DNA of 16,600 nt. Origin: AC-52 sp044870295 (lineage in GTDB: Bacteria > Actinomycetota > UBA4738). Under the pieces are notes generated by a model. That model had not been told where the DNA came from. It saw nothing but the letters and a program-made list of their open reading frames with translations, and made no database searches. Location: assembly GCA_044870295.1 (NCBI GenBank), contig JBIOYQ010000042.1, forward strand, positions 1 to 16,600. Direction: 5' to 3'. Positions 7,180 through 13,903 of the stretch are shown here, one piece after another; the stretch's first letter is position 1, and each line of letters starts with the position of its first letter. Both the position numbers and the translations under genes were made by a program.

Positions 7180-8132
7180 ACCTCCCGGAGCGCGGGGCCG
7201 CCTCACGGGCGGTGGTACGGGTGGTGGCGGCCGGGACGTGCTGGGGCCTGGCCGCGGTGATGGCGAAGGTTGCCTTCGACCGGGGCGTGCCGCCCATCCG
7301 CATGGCTGAGGCCCGTGTGGTGGTGGCGTTCGTCGTCCTGGCGGCCATCCTGCTCGCATGGCGACGGGATCTCCTGCGGCCCCCGCCCGAGAGCCGCGGC
7401 GCCCTGGTGGGTTTTGGAATCTGTGTGGCGGGCGTCAACGCCGCCTACTACATCGCCATCGACCGATTGCCGGTCGGCGTGGCCGTCTCGCTGCAATACA
7501 CGGCGCCGGTTCTGCTCCTCGGACTGTCGGCCGTGATGGCGCTATCTCGGCACCAGCAAGGGCCCGGAAGGCTGGCGTGGATGGCTGCGGCACTCACCCT
7601 CGCCGGTGCCGTCCTGGTCAGTCAGGCGTATCGAGGGCTCGGCCACGTCGATGTCCGCGGCTTGGGGGCGGCGGTGGCATCGTGCGCCCTGTTCGCCGGC
7701 TACCTCCTGAGCGCCAGCGGCGCGGGGCGGCGCGGCGCCCAGCCGGCCACCGTCCTGTTCTGGGGGTTCGTCGTCGCGTTAGCGGCGTGGTCCGTCGTGT
7801 CCCCCTGGTGGTCCTGGCCGGTGGACACGCTGCACCAGCCGGCGGTGGCATGGGCGGTCCTGGGTGTCGGACTGGTCGGAACGCTCCTTCCGTTCTTCCT
7901 GGCGGTGGGGGCGGTCCGTGTGCTGACTCCTGCCACGGCGGGCATCGCGGCGACGGTCGAGCCGCCGGCGGCCGCGTTGTTCGCGTGGGTCTTCCTGGGC
8001 CAGCATCTGTCGGCCGTGCAGCTCATCGGCGGCGTGCTGGTCGTCGCCGGCGTGGCCCTGGCTTACCGGGTGCCCTCGGGCGCCGGGCGAGCCCTGTCGA
8101 GCGAGGCCGTCGCGGTCGAGCCGGCAGTGTGA
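7176..8132 (+). CDS. EamA/DMT-superfamily transporter, 318 aa
   Basis: Integral membrane transporter with about ten hydrophobic helices in two EamA repeats. The first repeat begins VVRVVAAGTCWGLAAVMAKVAF and includes YYIAIDRLPVGVAVSLQYTAPV; the second ends with LTPATAGIAATVEPPAAALF and LIGGVLVVAGVALAYRV. The LPVGVAVSLQYTAPVLL and ATAGIAATVEPPAAALFAW stretches are typical of each EamA half. Members export amino acids, metabolites or drugs; the substrate is not predictable. Length is normal for the family (about 300). The start is GTG 7176, overlapping the phosphodiesterase stop (GTGA), so translation is coupled and this closes the glnE-led operon. A later in-frame GTG near 7212 would trim the short N-terminus without loss of a helix. 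No strong terminator is seen after it. Confidence 0.9.
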   Translation: MNLPERGAASRAVVRVVAAGTCWGLAAVMAKVAFDRGVPPIRMAEARVVVAFVVLAAILLAWRRDLLRPPPESRGALVGFGICVAGVNAAYYIAIDRLPVGVAVSLQYTAPVLLLGLSAVMALSRHQQGPGRLAWMAAALTLAGAVLVSQAYRGLGHVDVRGLGAAVASCALFAGYLLSASGAGRRGAQPATVLFWGFVVALAAWSVVSPWWSWPVDTLHQPAVAWAVLGVGLVGTLLPFFLAVGAVRVLTPATAGIAATVEPPAAALFAWVFLGQHLSAVQLIGGVLVVAGVALAYRVPSGAGRALSSEAVAVEPAV

Positions 8133-8173
8133 CCGCCCCCCGCCTATCGCCACCACGGGATCGATGGATTCTC

Positions 8174-8202
8174 TCGACGAACTTACGGACCTGAGGTAGG
8201 CT
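8174..8202 (+). promoter_or_regulatory. Candidate promoter for the cupredoxin-kelch genes
   Basis: TCGACG (8174-8179) and TAGGCT (8197-8202) are separated by 17 bp and resemble a weak housekeeping promoter (TTGACA-17-TATAAT type). The pair lies 30 bp before the start at 8233, leaving room for the GAAGGAGG ribosome site. Confidence 0.35.
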
Positions 8203-8232
8203 CCCGTCTCCGTCGAAGGAGGCGCTCGACTG

Positions 8233-8886
8233 GTGAAGTTCGCTCGGTCCACCGCCCTCGTCCCGGCGCTCGTCGCCGTCTCCCTGGTCGTGCTCCAGGG
8301 CGCAACCGCGGTGGCCGGTTCCGATGGCGCGGCACGCCCCAGCGCGCCCGCCAGGACCTTCCTCGTCCAGGAGCTGAACTTCGTGTTCGTCCCCGATCCC
8401 GCCGCCGTCCCGATCGGAACCACGATCCGGTGGGCGAATCCGGTGCTGAACGACCACACCACCACCGGCAACGCCCCGCTGTCGCTATGGGACTCGGGGC
8501 TCATGGACTGGCACGACACCTACACGCGGACGTTCACCGCCGCAGGGACGTACGGCTACTTCTGTACCATCCACACCCGCTTCGACATGACCAGCAACAT
8601 CCGCGTCCCTGACCAGGCCGAGCCGCCGAGCGGACCGATCGGAACGGTGTTCACCGTGACGGTGGCGTCGACGCCCGCCCCCACCGATTACGTCTACGAC
8701 GTGCAGAAGGCCAATCCGGGTGGGGCGTGGCAGGACTGGATGATGGGTGTGACCACGGTGAGCGTCGAGTTCGACTCCACCGGTCAGCCGACCGGGCCGT
8801 ACCGGTTCCGGTCCCGGCTGCACCGGGTGTCGGACGACGCTGCCAGCGACTGGTCGCCTAAGGTCAGCGTCATCGTGCAGAGCTGA
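8233..8886 (+). CDS. Secreted plastocyanin-like cupredoxin, 217 aa
   Basis: Exported type 1 copper protein. A signal peptide (KFARSTALVPALVAVSLVVLQ, cleavage near AVAG, about residue 29) leads to a cupredoxin fold at about 42-127. The four expected copper ligands are present: H75 (NDHTTTG), C111, H114 and M119 in YFCTIHTRFDM, with the plastocyanin spacing C-x2-H-x4-M. Residues about 135-217 form an extra C-terminal domain (VFTVTVAST to RFRSRLHRVSDDAASDWSPKVSVIVQS) that looks like a beta-sandwich of fibronectin type. GTG 8233 follows GAAGGAGG. The stop is 7 bp before the first kelch gene, so the two are probably one transcript and both products are secreted. Electron transfer or copper handling outside the membrane is the family-level expectation; the partner is unknown. 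Confidence 0.88.
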   Translation: MKFARSTALVPALVAVSLVVLQGATAVAGSDGAARPSAPARTFLVQELNFVFVPDPAAVPIGTTIRWANPVLNDHTTTGNAPLSLWDSGLMDWHDTYTRTFTAAGTYGYFCTIHTRFDMTSNIRVPDQAEPPSGPIGTVFTVTVASTPAPTDYVYDVQKANPGGAWQDWMMGVTTVSVEFDSTGQPTGPYRFRSRLHRVSDDAASDWSPKVSVIVQS

Positions 8887-8893
8887 GGGGCGA

Positions 8894-9898
8894 ATGGCGA
8901 GGCGATCCGTGGATTCGATCAGGGGTTCCTGGAGGGTCCTGGTGCTGGTGTCCGCGGTGTTGGCGGTGGCCACGGCCGCCGCCCCGGCGCAGGCACGACC
9001 GGGAGGCCACACCGTGCCCGGAGCGCCATTCACCGACGCCCCCATCCCACGGTCCGAGCAAGGGCTCGCCTACGACCCGATCGCCGACCGCACGGTCATG
9101 TTCGGTGGTGACCAGCTGGGGGCGAAGATGAACGACACCTGGACCTGGAACGGGACCAAATGGCGGCTCCAAGCACCCCGCAAGTCCCCCTCCCCTCGGT
9201 CGGGCGCCGGCATGGCCTACGATCCGGTGCGCCAGCAGACGGTCCTGTTCGGCGGGCACAATTTCTCGAAGTTCCTCCATGAGACCTGGGTGTGGAACGG
9301 CCGCTCCTGGAGTCAGCAGTTCCCTGTGCATTCACCAAAGGCTCGCGGCGAGATGGGGATGGTCTGGGACGACGCCAGGCAGGAGATCGTGCTGTTCGGG
9401 GGGGCGGGACGCGGGATCTACGCGGACACCTGGACGTGGGATGGAACGGACTGGACGGTGCAGCACCCGGCGACCTCGCCCCCTGCCCGTTCGGACCTCG
9501 GCATGGCGTACGACCCCTCCCGTCAGCAAGTGGTGATGTTCGGCGGCCAGGCCTTCCAGTTCTTCAAGGACACATGGACGTGGGACGGAGCGGAGTGGAC
9601 CAGGCAGAGTCCCGCCAACACGCCCAGTGCGCGGTGGGCGCCGGGTCTCGGCTACGACCCCATCAGCAACAGGGTCATCCTGTTCGGCGGCGACGACTTG
9701 ACGGGCGCGCTCGGGGACACCTGGAGCTGGGACGGCACGAACTGGACCGAGCTGTTTCCGACGAACTCCCCCCAGCCGAGGTTCCGCATGCCGTTCGCCT
9801 TCTCGCCGATCGGGCAGATGATGTTCTTCGGCGGTGACGGGGAGGAGACCTACGGCGACACCTGGAGCTGGGACGGAGCCACCTGGATCCAGCACTGA
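8894..9898 (+). CDS. Secreted six-repeat kelch protein, 334 aa (kelch 1)
   Basis: Signal peptide (SWRVLVLVSAVLAVATAAAP, cleavage after AQA near residue 34), then six repeats of about 46-50 residues that fill the mature protein. Each follows R-x3-GMAYDP-x-R-x2-VVLFGG, a variable loop, then DTWTWDG-x2-W. The repeats begin near residues 54, 102, 151, 200, 249 and 298; the last is degenerate (FRMPFAFSPIGQMMFFGG). Kelch repeats make a beta-propeller, each repeat one blade, so this should be a six-bladed extracellular propeller. No enzymatic domain is attached. ATG 8894 follows GAGGGGCG and lies 7 bp after the cupredoxin stop. A binding or scaffold role is likely for a bare propeller, but the ligand is unknown. 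It is paralogous to the two kelch proteins that follow. Confidence 0.86.
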   Translation: MARRSVDSIRGSWRVLVLVSAVLAVATAAAPAQARPGGHTVPGAPFTDAPIPRSEQGLAYDPIADRTVMFGGDQLGAKMNDTWTWNGTKWRLQAPRKSPSPRSGAGMAYDPVRQQTVLFGGHNFSKFLHETWVWNGRSWSQQFPVHSPKARGEMGMVWDDARQEIVLFGGAGRGIYADTWTWDGTDWTVQHPATSPPARSDLGMAYDPSRQQVVMFGGQAFQFFKDTWTWDGAEWTRQSPANTPSARWAPGLGYDPISNRVILFGGDDLTGALGDTWSWDGTNWTELFPTNSPQPRFRMPFAFSPIGQMMFFGGDGEETYGDTWSWDGATWIQH

Positions 9899-9963
9899 GC
9901 TCCATCACTCGGGATTGACTCGTGCGCGAGATGGCGGCACGATGCCGCATCAAGGGGACCCGT

Positions 9964-10965
9964 ATGACTCCGAGGATCGTGGTTCCACTTCTGTCCGCTT
10001 CCATCCTGCTGTCGACCTCGGCGGCTGTTGGTCGAGCTGCTCAGGAGGTCGGCGCACCCACGTGGGCTTCGCCTCGCCAGTCTCCCGTCGACCGCTGCTG
10101 CATGGGAATGGCGTACGACGCCGCCAGGGAAGAGGTCGTGATGTTCGGGGGCGGGGATGGAAGCGGCTACCGAAACGACACCTGGACATGGGACGGCGCG
10201 ACCTGGTCGCGTCGATCGCCGTCTCAAGCGCCATCGGGGCGGGGATATGTCGGCATGACCTACGACCCCGCGAGGAGGGAAGTCGTCCTGTTCGGAGGCG
10301 ACGGTGGACTGCTTCACGGCGACACGTGGACATGGGACGGGGCCACCTGGAACGAGGAAACCCCATCGACCATCCCGCCCGCCCGTTCAGGTGCAGCCAT
10401 GGTCTTCGATGCCGCCATCGGGGAAGTGGTGATGTTCGGGGGGTACGGCGAGAGCGGGTTCCTGCACGATACGTGGACGTGGAACGGTTCGGATTGGACG
10501 GAGCGCAGCATCAACCACTGGCCTCCCGCACGCGGTTCGTTCGGTATGGCCTACGACGCTCGGCGCGGTGAAGTCGTGCTCTTCGGAGGCCAAGGATTGA
10601 CCCTCCTTCATGACACCTGGATCTGGAACGGCAGCTGGAGGTTCCGGCCGGCGACGGATTCGCCATCCAACCGGAGAGACCCGGGAATGGCCTACGACGT
10701 CGCCAGGGGACAGGTGGTCCTGTTCGGCGGGGGACGGGTCCTTCTCAATGAGTCGACCGACTCCAAGTATCTGCGGGACACCTGGACGTGGGACGGTTCC
10801 ACATGGACCCGCCTGAGCCCGGCGCTATCTCCCCCCGAGCGGTACTTGATGGGCATGGCGTACGACGTGTCCCATCGTCAGGTCGTCGTCTTCGGCGGCT
10901 ACAACAACGGCGCCTATCTCGGCGATACGTGGATCTGGGACGGGACCACCTGGATCCATCGGTAG
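9964..10965 (+). CDS. Secreted six-repeat kelch protein, 333 aa (kelch 2)
   Basis: Signal peptide (MTPRIVVPLLSASILLSTSA, cleavage near GRAA) followed by six kelch repeats ending in DTWTWDG or DTWIWNG. The first begins CCMGMAYDAAREEVVMFGGG and the last MGMAYDVSHRQVVVFGGYNN. The fifth has a longer loop (RVLLNESTDSKYLR) between FGG and DTWTWDG. A predicted six-bladed propeller with no other domain. ATG 9964 is chosen because AAGGGGA lies just upstream and it puts the signal peptide at the N-terminus; GTG 9922 would add 14 residues. It starts 65 bp after kelch 1. The stop is only 20 bp from the stop of kelch 3 on the other strand. Closely related to its neighbours, and probably a product of local duplication. 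Function unknown. Confidence 0.85.
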   Translation: MTPRIVVPLLSASILLSTSAAVGRAAQEVGAPTWASPRQSPVDRCCMGMAYDAAREEVVMFGGGDGSGYRNDTWTWDGATWSRRSPSQAPSGRGYVGMTYDPARREVVLFGGDGGLLHGDTWTWDGATWNEETPSTIPPARSGAAMVFDAAIGEVVMFGGYGESGFLHDTWTWNGSDWTERSINHWPPARGSFGMAYDARRGEVVLFGGQGLTLLHDTWIWNGSWRFRPATDSPSNRRDPGMAYDVARGQVVLFGGGRVLLNESTDSKYLRDTWTWDGSTWTRLSPALSPPERYLMGMAYDVSHRQVVVFGGYNNGAYLGDTWIWDGTTWIHR

Positions 10966-10985
10966 CGCCTCACTGGTGGCGGGAG

Positions 10986-11972
10986 TCATGAGCCGGCGGC
11001 GACCAGCGTCCACGTGAACCCATCCCAGGTCCACGTATCCCCTTTCAGGCCCGGTCCATAGCCACCGAACAACACGATCCGTTGGCGGGCCACGTCGTAG
11101 GCCAAGCCCATGCCATCGCGCGGGTCGGGAGACGTGGCAGGGTTCTGCTGTTGCCACGATCCCGACCACGTCCACGTGTCGTCGAGCCGGACGCCCGTGC
11201 CGAGTGTTCCTCCGAACATGAGGACCTTGCCCCGAGCGTCGTCGAAGGCCATCCCCACACTTGCTCTGCCGGCCGGCCTGGGCGGTCGGGGCTGCGGCGC
11301 CCATGTGGTCCCATCCCATGTCCAGGTCTCGCGGAAATAGGTCAGCGCGCCGTCCCATCCTCCGAAGATCACCACCCGTCCCGCCCGGTGGAACGCCATG
11401 CCCATGAGGGATCTGCTCGATGGCGAACGGGAGGGCTGCTCCTGGTGCCACGCGACCCCGTCCCAGGTCCACGTATCGCCCAGCATCCCGAACGGGCCTT
11501 GCCCGCCGAACATGACGACCTCATGACGGGCAGCGTCATAGACCATGCGATGGTCGTACCGAGCGGAGGGTGAGGTGGCCGGGCTCTCCTGCGTCCAGGT
11601 GCTGCCGTTCCACGTCCACGTGTCATCGAGCCAGGTGGATCCGCTCCACCCGCCGAACAGGACGATCTCCCCTCGGGTGCCGTCGTACGCCATGGCGAAG
11701 TTGCCCCGGACACCAGGAGAGGCCGAAGGTTGCCGCTGGGTCCACGACGCCCCGTTCCACACCCACGTGTCGTTGAGGTACGTGGAACCGGTCCACCCAC
11801 CAAACAAGACGGTCTCGCCCCGGGCCCGGTCGTACGCCATCCCCATGTAGGCCCGGGGGGACGGCGAGACTCCGCGGGCGTCTGCCGAGGCCGCGCCCCC
11901 GTTGGGGAGAGCAATGGACAGGCTCAGCGCCGACAGCGCCGCGAGCCTGCGCACAACCGGCCGAAGCTTCAT
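10986..11972 (-). CDS. Secreted six-repeat kelch protein, 328 aa (kelch 3, inverted)
   Basis: Minus-strand paralogue of the two preceding genes. Signal peptide from M1 (MKLRPVVRRLAALSALSLSI, cleavage near ASADA), then six repeats. They run from YMGMAYDRARGETVLFGGWT to MGLAYDVARQRIVLFGGYGP and end DTWTWDGFTWTLVAAGS. Repeats 1 and 2 are nearly alike (FGGWTGSTYLNDTWVWNG and FGGWSGSTWLDDTWTWNG), pointing to recent internal duplication. The frame extends to GTG 12047, but that puts 25 charged residues before the signal peptide and has no ribosome site, so ATG 11972 is preferred although it too lacks a clear one. Convergent with kelch 2. No other domain; function unknown. Confidence 0.83.
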   Translation of the reverse strand: MKLRPVVRRLAALSALSLSIALPNGGAASADARGVSPSPRAYMGMAYDRARGETVLFGGWTGSTYLNDTWVWNGASWTQRQPSASPGVRGNFAMAYDGTRGEIVLFGGWSGSTWLDDTWTWNGSTWTQESPATSPSARYDHRMVYDAARHEVVMFGGQGPFGMLGDTWTWDGVAWHQEQPSRSPSSRSLMGMAFHRAGRVVIFGGWDGALTYFRETWTWDGTTWAPQPRPPRPAGRASVGMAFDDARGKVLMFGGTLGTGVRLDDTWTWSGSWQQQNPATSPDPRDGMGLAYDVARQRIVLFGGYGPGLKGDTWTWDGFTWTLVAAGS

Positions 11973-12030
11973 CGACCGCGGATTGTCATCCCGGACTCGC
12001 GCCCTTGGCAAACGCTGCGAGCACGTCGCC

Positions 12031-12279
12031 TTAGTCAGCGAGGACACACACTTCAGGTTCGAACGGCACGCCGTCCTCCGTGCCCCTGATCGTCACCACG
12101 CCGTCCTCGCTCGTGTCGATACGGATCGACGATTCTGAATTCGGGCCGCTGCCCCACCCCATGACGCCCTTACCTCGTTCCGGGACCATGGCTCCGATGT
12201 TCCCCCGCCTCACCACGTCCCCGACACGGAACGGGCAGATGGGCAGCCGCGATCGTTCTTCCTCCTGCGGATCGGTCAC
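12031..12279 (-). CDS. Small protein of unknown function, 82 aa
   Basis: I do not recognise this protein. It is soluble, with no signal peptide or membrane helix. It opens with a charged stretch (TDPQEEERSRLP), then ICPFRVGDVVRRGNIGAMV, a glycine-rich turn (GKGVMGWGSGP) and a C-terminal part of predicted beta strands (SIRIDTSEDGVVTIRG). The FRVGDVVRR pattern recalls small beta-barrel domains but is not enough for a family call. Third codon positions are strongly G/C, supporting real coding. GTG 12279 has no ribosome site, but a TAGATT hexamer ends 6 bp before it, so the message may be leaderless. It lies between kelch 3 and glnA1 on the same strand, after the glnA1 terminator, so it is probably transcribed alone. 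Confidence 0.55.
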   Translation of the reverse strand: MTDPQEEERSRLPICPFRVGDVVRRGNIGAMVPERGKGVMGWGSGPNSESSIRIDTSEDGVVTIRGTEDGVPFEPEVCVLAD

Positions 12280-12285
12280 AGCCGA

Positions 12286-12291
12286 AATCTA
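12286..12291 (-). promoter_or_regulatory. Candidate -10 hexamer TAGATT for the 82-aa gene (leaderless)
   Basis: TAGATT on the minus strand ends 6 bp before GTG 12279. With the normal 6-base gap to the transcription start, the first transcribed base would be the G of the start codon. This would explain the missing ribosome site. No -35 consensus is visible. Confidence 0.35.
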
Positions 12292-12314
12292 CGCCCACTG
12301 GCCGGGTTGGGGTT

Positions 12315-12338
12315 AGCAGGGGGCCGAAGCCCCCTGCT
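12315..12338 (-). terminator. UUCG-capped terminator hairpin after glnA1
   Basis: A 10-bp perfect stem (AGCAGGGGGC paired with GCCCCCTGCT) has a loop that reads TTCG on the minus strand. It starts 6 bp after the glnA1 stop and lacks a T-tract. Same type of tetraloop as the hairpin at 3277-3306. Confidence 0.75.
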
Positions 12339-12344
12339 CAGCCC

Positions 12345-13778
12345 CTAGCAGTCGTAGTACAGGTAGAACTCCCACGGGTGCGGCCGCAGGCGGACTTGGT
12401 CCAGTTCGCGCAGCCGCTTGTACTCGAGCCAGGTCTCGATCACGTCGGTGGTGAACACGCCGCCTTCCAGCATGAACTGGTGGTCGGCCTCCAACGCGTC
12501 CAGCACCTCCTCCAGCGACCCCGGGACCTGCCTCACGTTCGCCGCTTCCTCCGGCGGCAGATCGTAGAGGTCCTTGTCGATCGGGTCGGGTGGCTCGATC
12601 TTGTTCTTGACCCCATCCAGGCCCGCCATGAGCATCGCCGCGAACGCCAGGTACGGGTTGCATGAGGGGTCGGGGGAGCGGAACTCGACCCGCTTGGCGG
12701 CCGGCGTCTTGTAGTAGACGGGGATGCGGGCGCAGGCGCTGCGGTTGCGCTGGCTGTACACCAGATTGATAGGCGCCTCGTAGCCCGGGACCAGCCGGCG
12801 ATAGGAGTTCGTGGTGGGCGCGGCGAAGGCGAGGAGCGCGGGGGCGTGGGCAAGGAGGCCTCCGATGTAGTGGCGGGCGGTGTCGGAGATCTGCGCGTAT
12901 CCGAGCTCGTCCCAGAAGAGGTTCTCGCCCTCCCTCCACAGGCTCTGGTGCGTGTGCATGCCCGAGCCGTTGTCCATGAAGATCGGCTTCGGCATGAACG
13001 TGACGGTCTTGCCGGCCAGTCGCGCGGTGTTCTTGACGACGTACTTGTACTTCATGACGTTGTCCGCGGTCTCCAGCAAGGTTCCGTAGCGAATGTCGAT
13101 CTCGGCCTGGCCGGCCGTGCCGACCTCGTGGTGCTGGACCTCGACGGTGATCCCGACCTTCTGCAGGTTGAGGACCATGTCGGTGCGAAGGTCCTGGTAG
13201 TGGTCCATGGGGGGCAGGGGGAAGTAGCCCTCCTTGTACCGGGGCTTGTAGCCCAGGTTCCTTCCGCCCTCCTCGGCGCCGGTGTTCCAGGCGCCCTCGA
13301 CGGCGTTGATGTGGTAGTAGCCCTCGTGCTGGTTCTGGTCGAACCGGATCGAGTCGAAGATGTAGAACTCGCACTCCGGTCCCCAGTAGCTGATGTCGGC
13401 GATCCCGGTCTGCTGCAGGTGCAGCTCGGCCTTCTTCGCGATGTAGCGCGGGTCCCGCGTGTACATCTCGCCAGTGATGGGGTCACGGACGAAGCAGTTC
13501 AAGGCCAGCGTGGGAACCTTCAGGAACGGGTCGATGAAAGCGCCGTTCGGGTCGGGGACCAGGAGCATGTCGGACTCCTGGATCTCCTGGAACCCCCGGA
13601 TCGAGGAGCCGTCGAACCCGTAGCCGGTCTCGAATCCCTCCTCGTCCAGCTCCGCGATCGGGACCGAGAAGTGCTGCATGAGCCCGGGAAGGTCGCAGAA
13701 GCGGAAGTCGACGATCTGGGCATCCGCCTTCTTGGCGAGCGCCAGAACGTCCTTCGGTGTGGTGGTCCCTTCAGGCAT
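12345..13778 (-). CDS. glnA: Glutamine synthetase type I, beta subclass, adenylylatable (GlnA1), 477 aa
   Basis: Main ammonia-assimilating glutamine synthetase. Residue landmarks: GYGFDGSSIRGFQEIQESDM (52-71), GPECEFYIFD (E135, E137), VQHHEVGTAGQAEIDIRY (214-231), GSGMHTHQSLW (H275), RLVPGYEAPINLVYSQRNRS (328-347), EFRSPDPSCNPYLAFAAML (365-383) and DKDLYDLPPEEA (401-412). Y405 in the last motif is the tyrosine that GlnE modifies with AMP. The insertion of the beta subclass, absent from the 442-aa enzyme at 1209-2537, is present around 140-185. Length matches actinobacterial GlnA1 (about 478). ATG 13778 follows AGAGGAGG at good spacing. A GlnR-like repeat 104 bp upstream suggests nitrogen control of transcription, and the nearby glnE gives control of activity. 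A UUCG hairpin ends the gene. Confidence 0.97.
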   Translation of the reverse strand: MPEGTTTPKDVLALAKKADAQIVDFRFCDLPGLMQHFSVPIAELDEEGFETGYGFDGSSIRGFQEIQESDMLLVPDPNGAFIDPFLKVPTLALNCFVRDPITGEMYTRDPRYIAKKAELHLQQTGIADISYWGPECEFYIFDSIRFDQNQHEGYYHINAVEGAWNTGAEEGGRNLGYKPRYKEGYFPLPPMDHYQDLRTDMVLNLQKVGITVEVQHHEVGTAGQAEIDIRYGTLLETADNVMKYKYVVKNTARLAGKTVTFMPKPIFMDNGSGMHTHQSLWREGENLFWDELGYAQISDTARHYIGGLLAHAPALLAFAAPTTNSYRRLVPGYEAPINLVYSQRNRSACARIPVYYKTPAAKRVEFRSPDPSCNPYLAFAAMLMAGLDGVKNKIEPPDPIDKDLYDLPPEEAANVRQVPGSLEEVLDALEADHQFMLEGGVFTTDVIETWLEYKRLRELDQVRLRPHPWEFYLYYDC

Positions 13779-13846
13779 GCGCGACCTCCTCTGGGGAAGG
13801 AGCGTGGGCCAATGCTGCTGCCTTCCTTGTGGAAGGTGTCGACGCG

Positions 13847-13852
13847 AGCGTA
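13847..13852 (-). promoter_or_regulatory. Candidate -10 hexamer TACGCT for glnA1
   Basis: TACGCT on the minus strand lies 68 bp before the glnA1 start and 29 bp after the GlnR-like repeat, ten bases (about one helical turn) farther than the equivalent spacing at glnA2. No -35 consensus is seen. Confidence 0.38.
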
Positions 13853-13881
13853 CCGTCAGCGAAGCCGGAAGCCGGCGAGAG

Positions 13882-13903
13882 CGCGTTAATTCCGCGTGAA
13901 TTC
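13882..13903 (-). promoter_or_regulatory. GlnR-like paired direct repeat upstream of glnA1
   Basis: On the minus strand GAATTCACGCG is followed immediately by GAATTAACGCG, an 11-bp direct repeat with 10 of 11 matches. It gives TTCAC-n6-TTAAC, the AC-n9-AC spacing of GlnR half-sites. The second copy with its preceding G contains GGAATTAACGC, also found at glnA2. The repeat overlaps the stop codon of the upstream chrA gene (13902-13904). Confidence 0.55.

Larger units (their letters stand above)
8894..11972. repeat. Kelch gene cluster: 18 propeller blades in two orientations
   Basis: Three paralogous genes with six repeats each give 18 copies of a roughly 145-bp coding unit, 12 in plus and 6 in minus orientation. 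The core encoding DTWTWDG recurs with little change (GACACCTGGACGTGGGAC and close variants). The facing 3' ends of kelch 2 and 3 carry matching stretches (GATACGTGGATCTGGGA on plus near 10924; GATACGTGGACCTGGGA on minus near 11040). Confidence 0.75.

Noticed and set aside
8233..9898. Galactose-oxidase-type copper enzyme made by the cupredoxin and kelch genes
   Set aside because: Galactose oxidase uses a seven-bladed propeller with Tyr-Cys copper chemistry. These propellers have six blades and none of the copper-ligand pattern, and the cupredoxin carries an ordinary type 1 site.
10825..11472. Alternative minus-strand frame at the kelch 2/kelch 3 junction
   Set aside because: It is another frame of the repetitive kelch 3 gene and of antisense kelch 2, and shows no repeat pattern or signal peptide.
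8894..11972. Regular repeats suggesting a CRISPR-like or satellite array
   Set aside because: The unit is about 145 bp, varies in sequence and length, and translates into kelch blades, so it is coding repetition.
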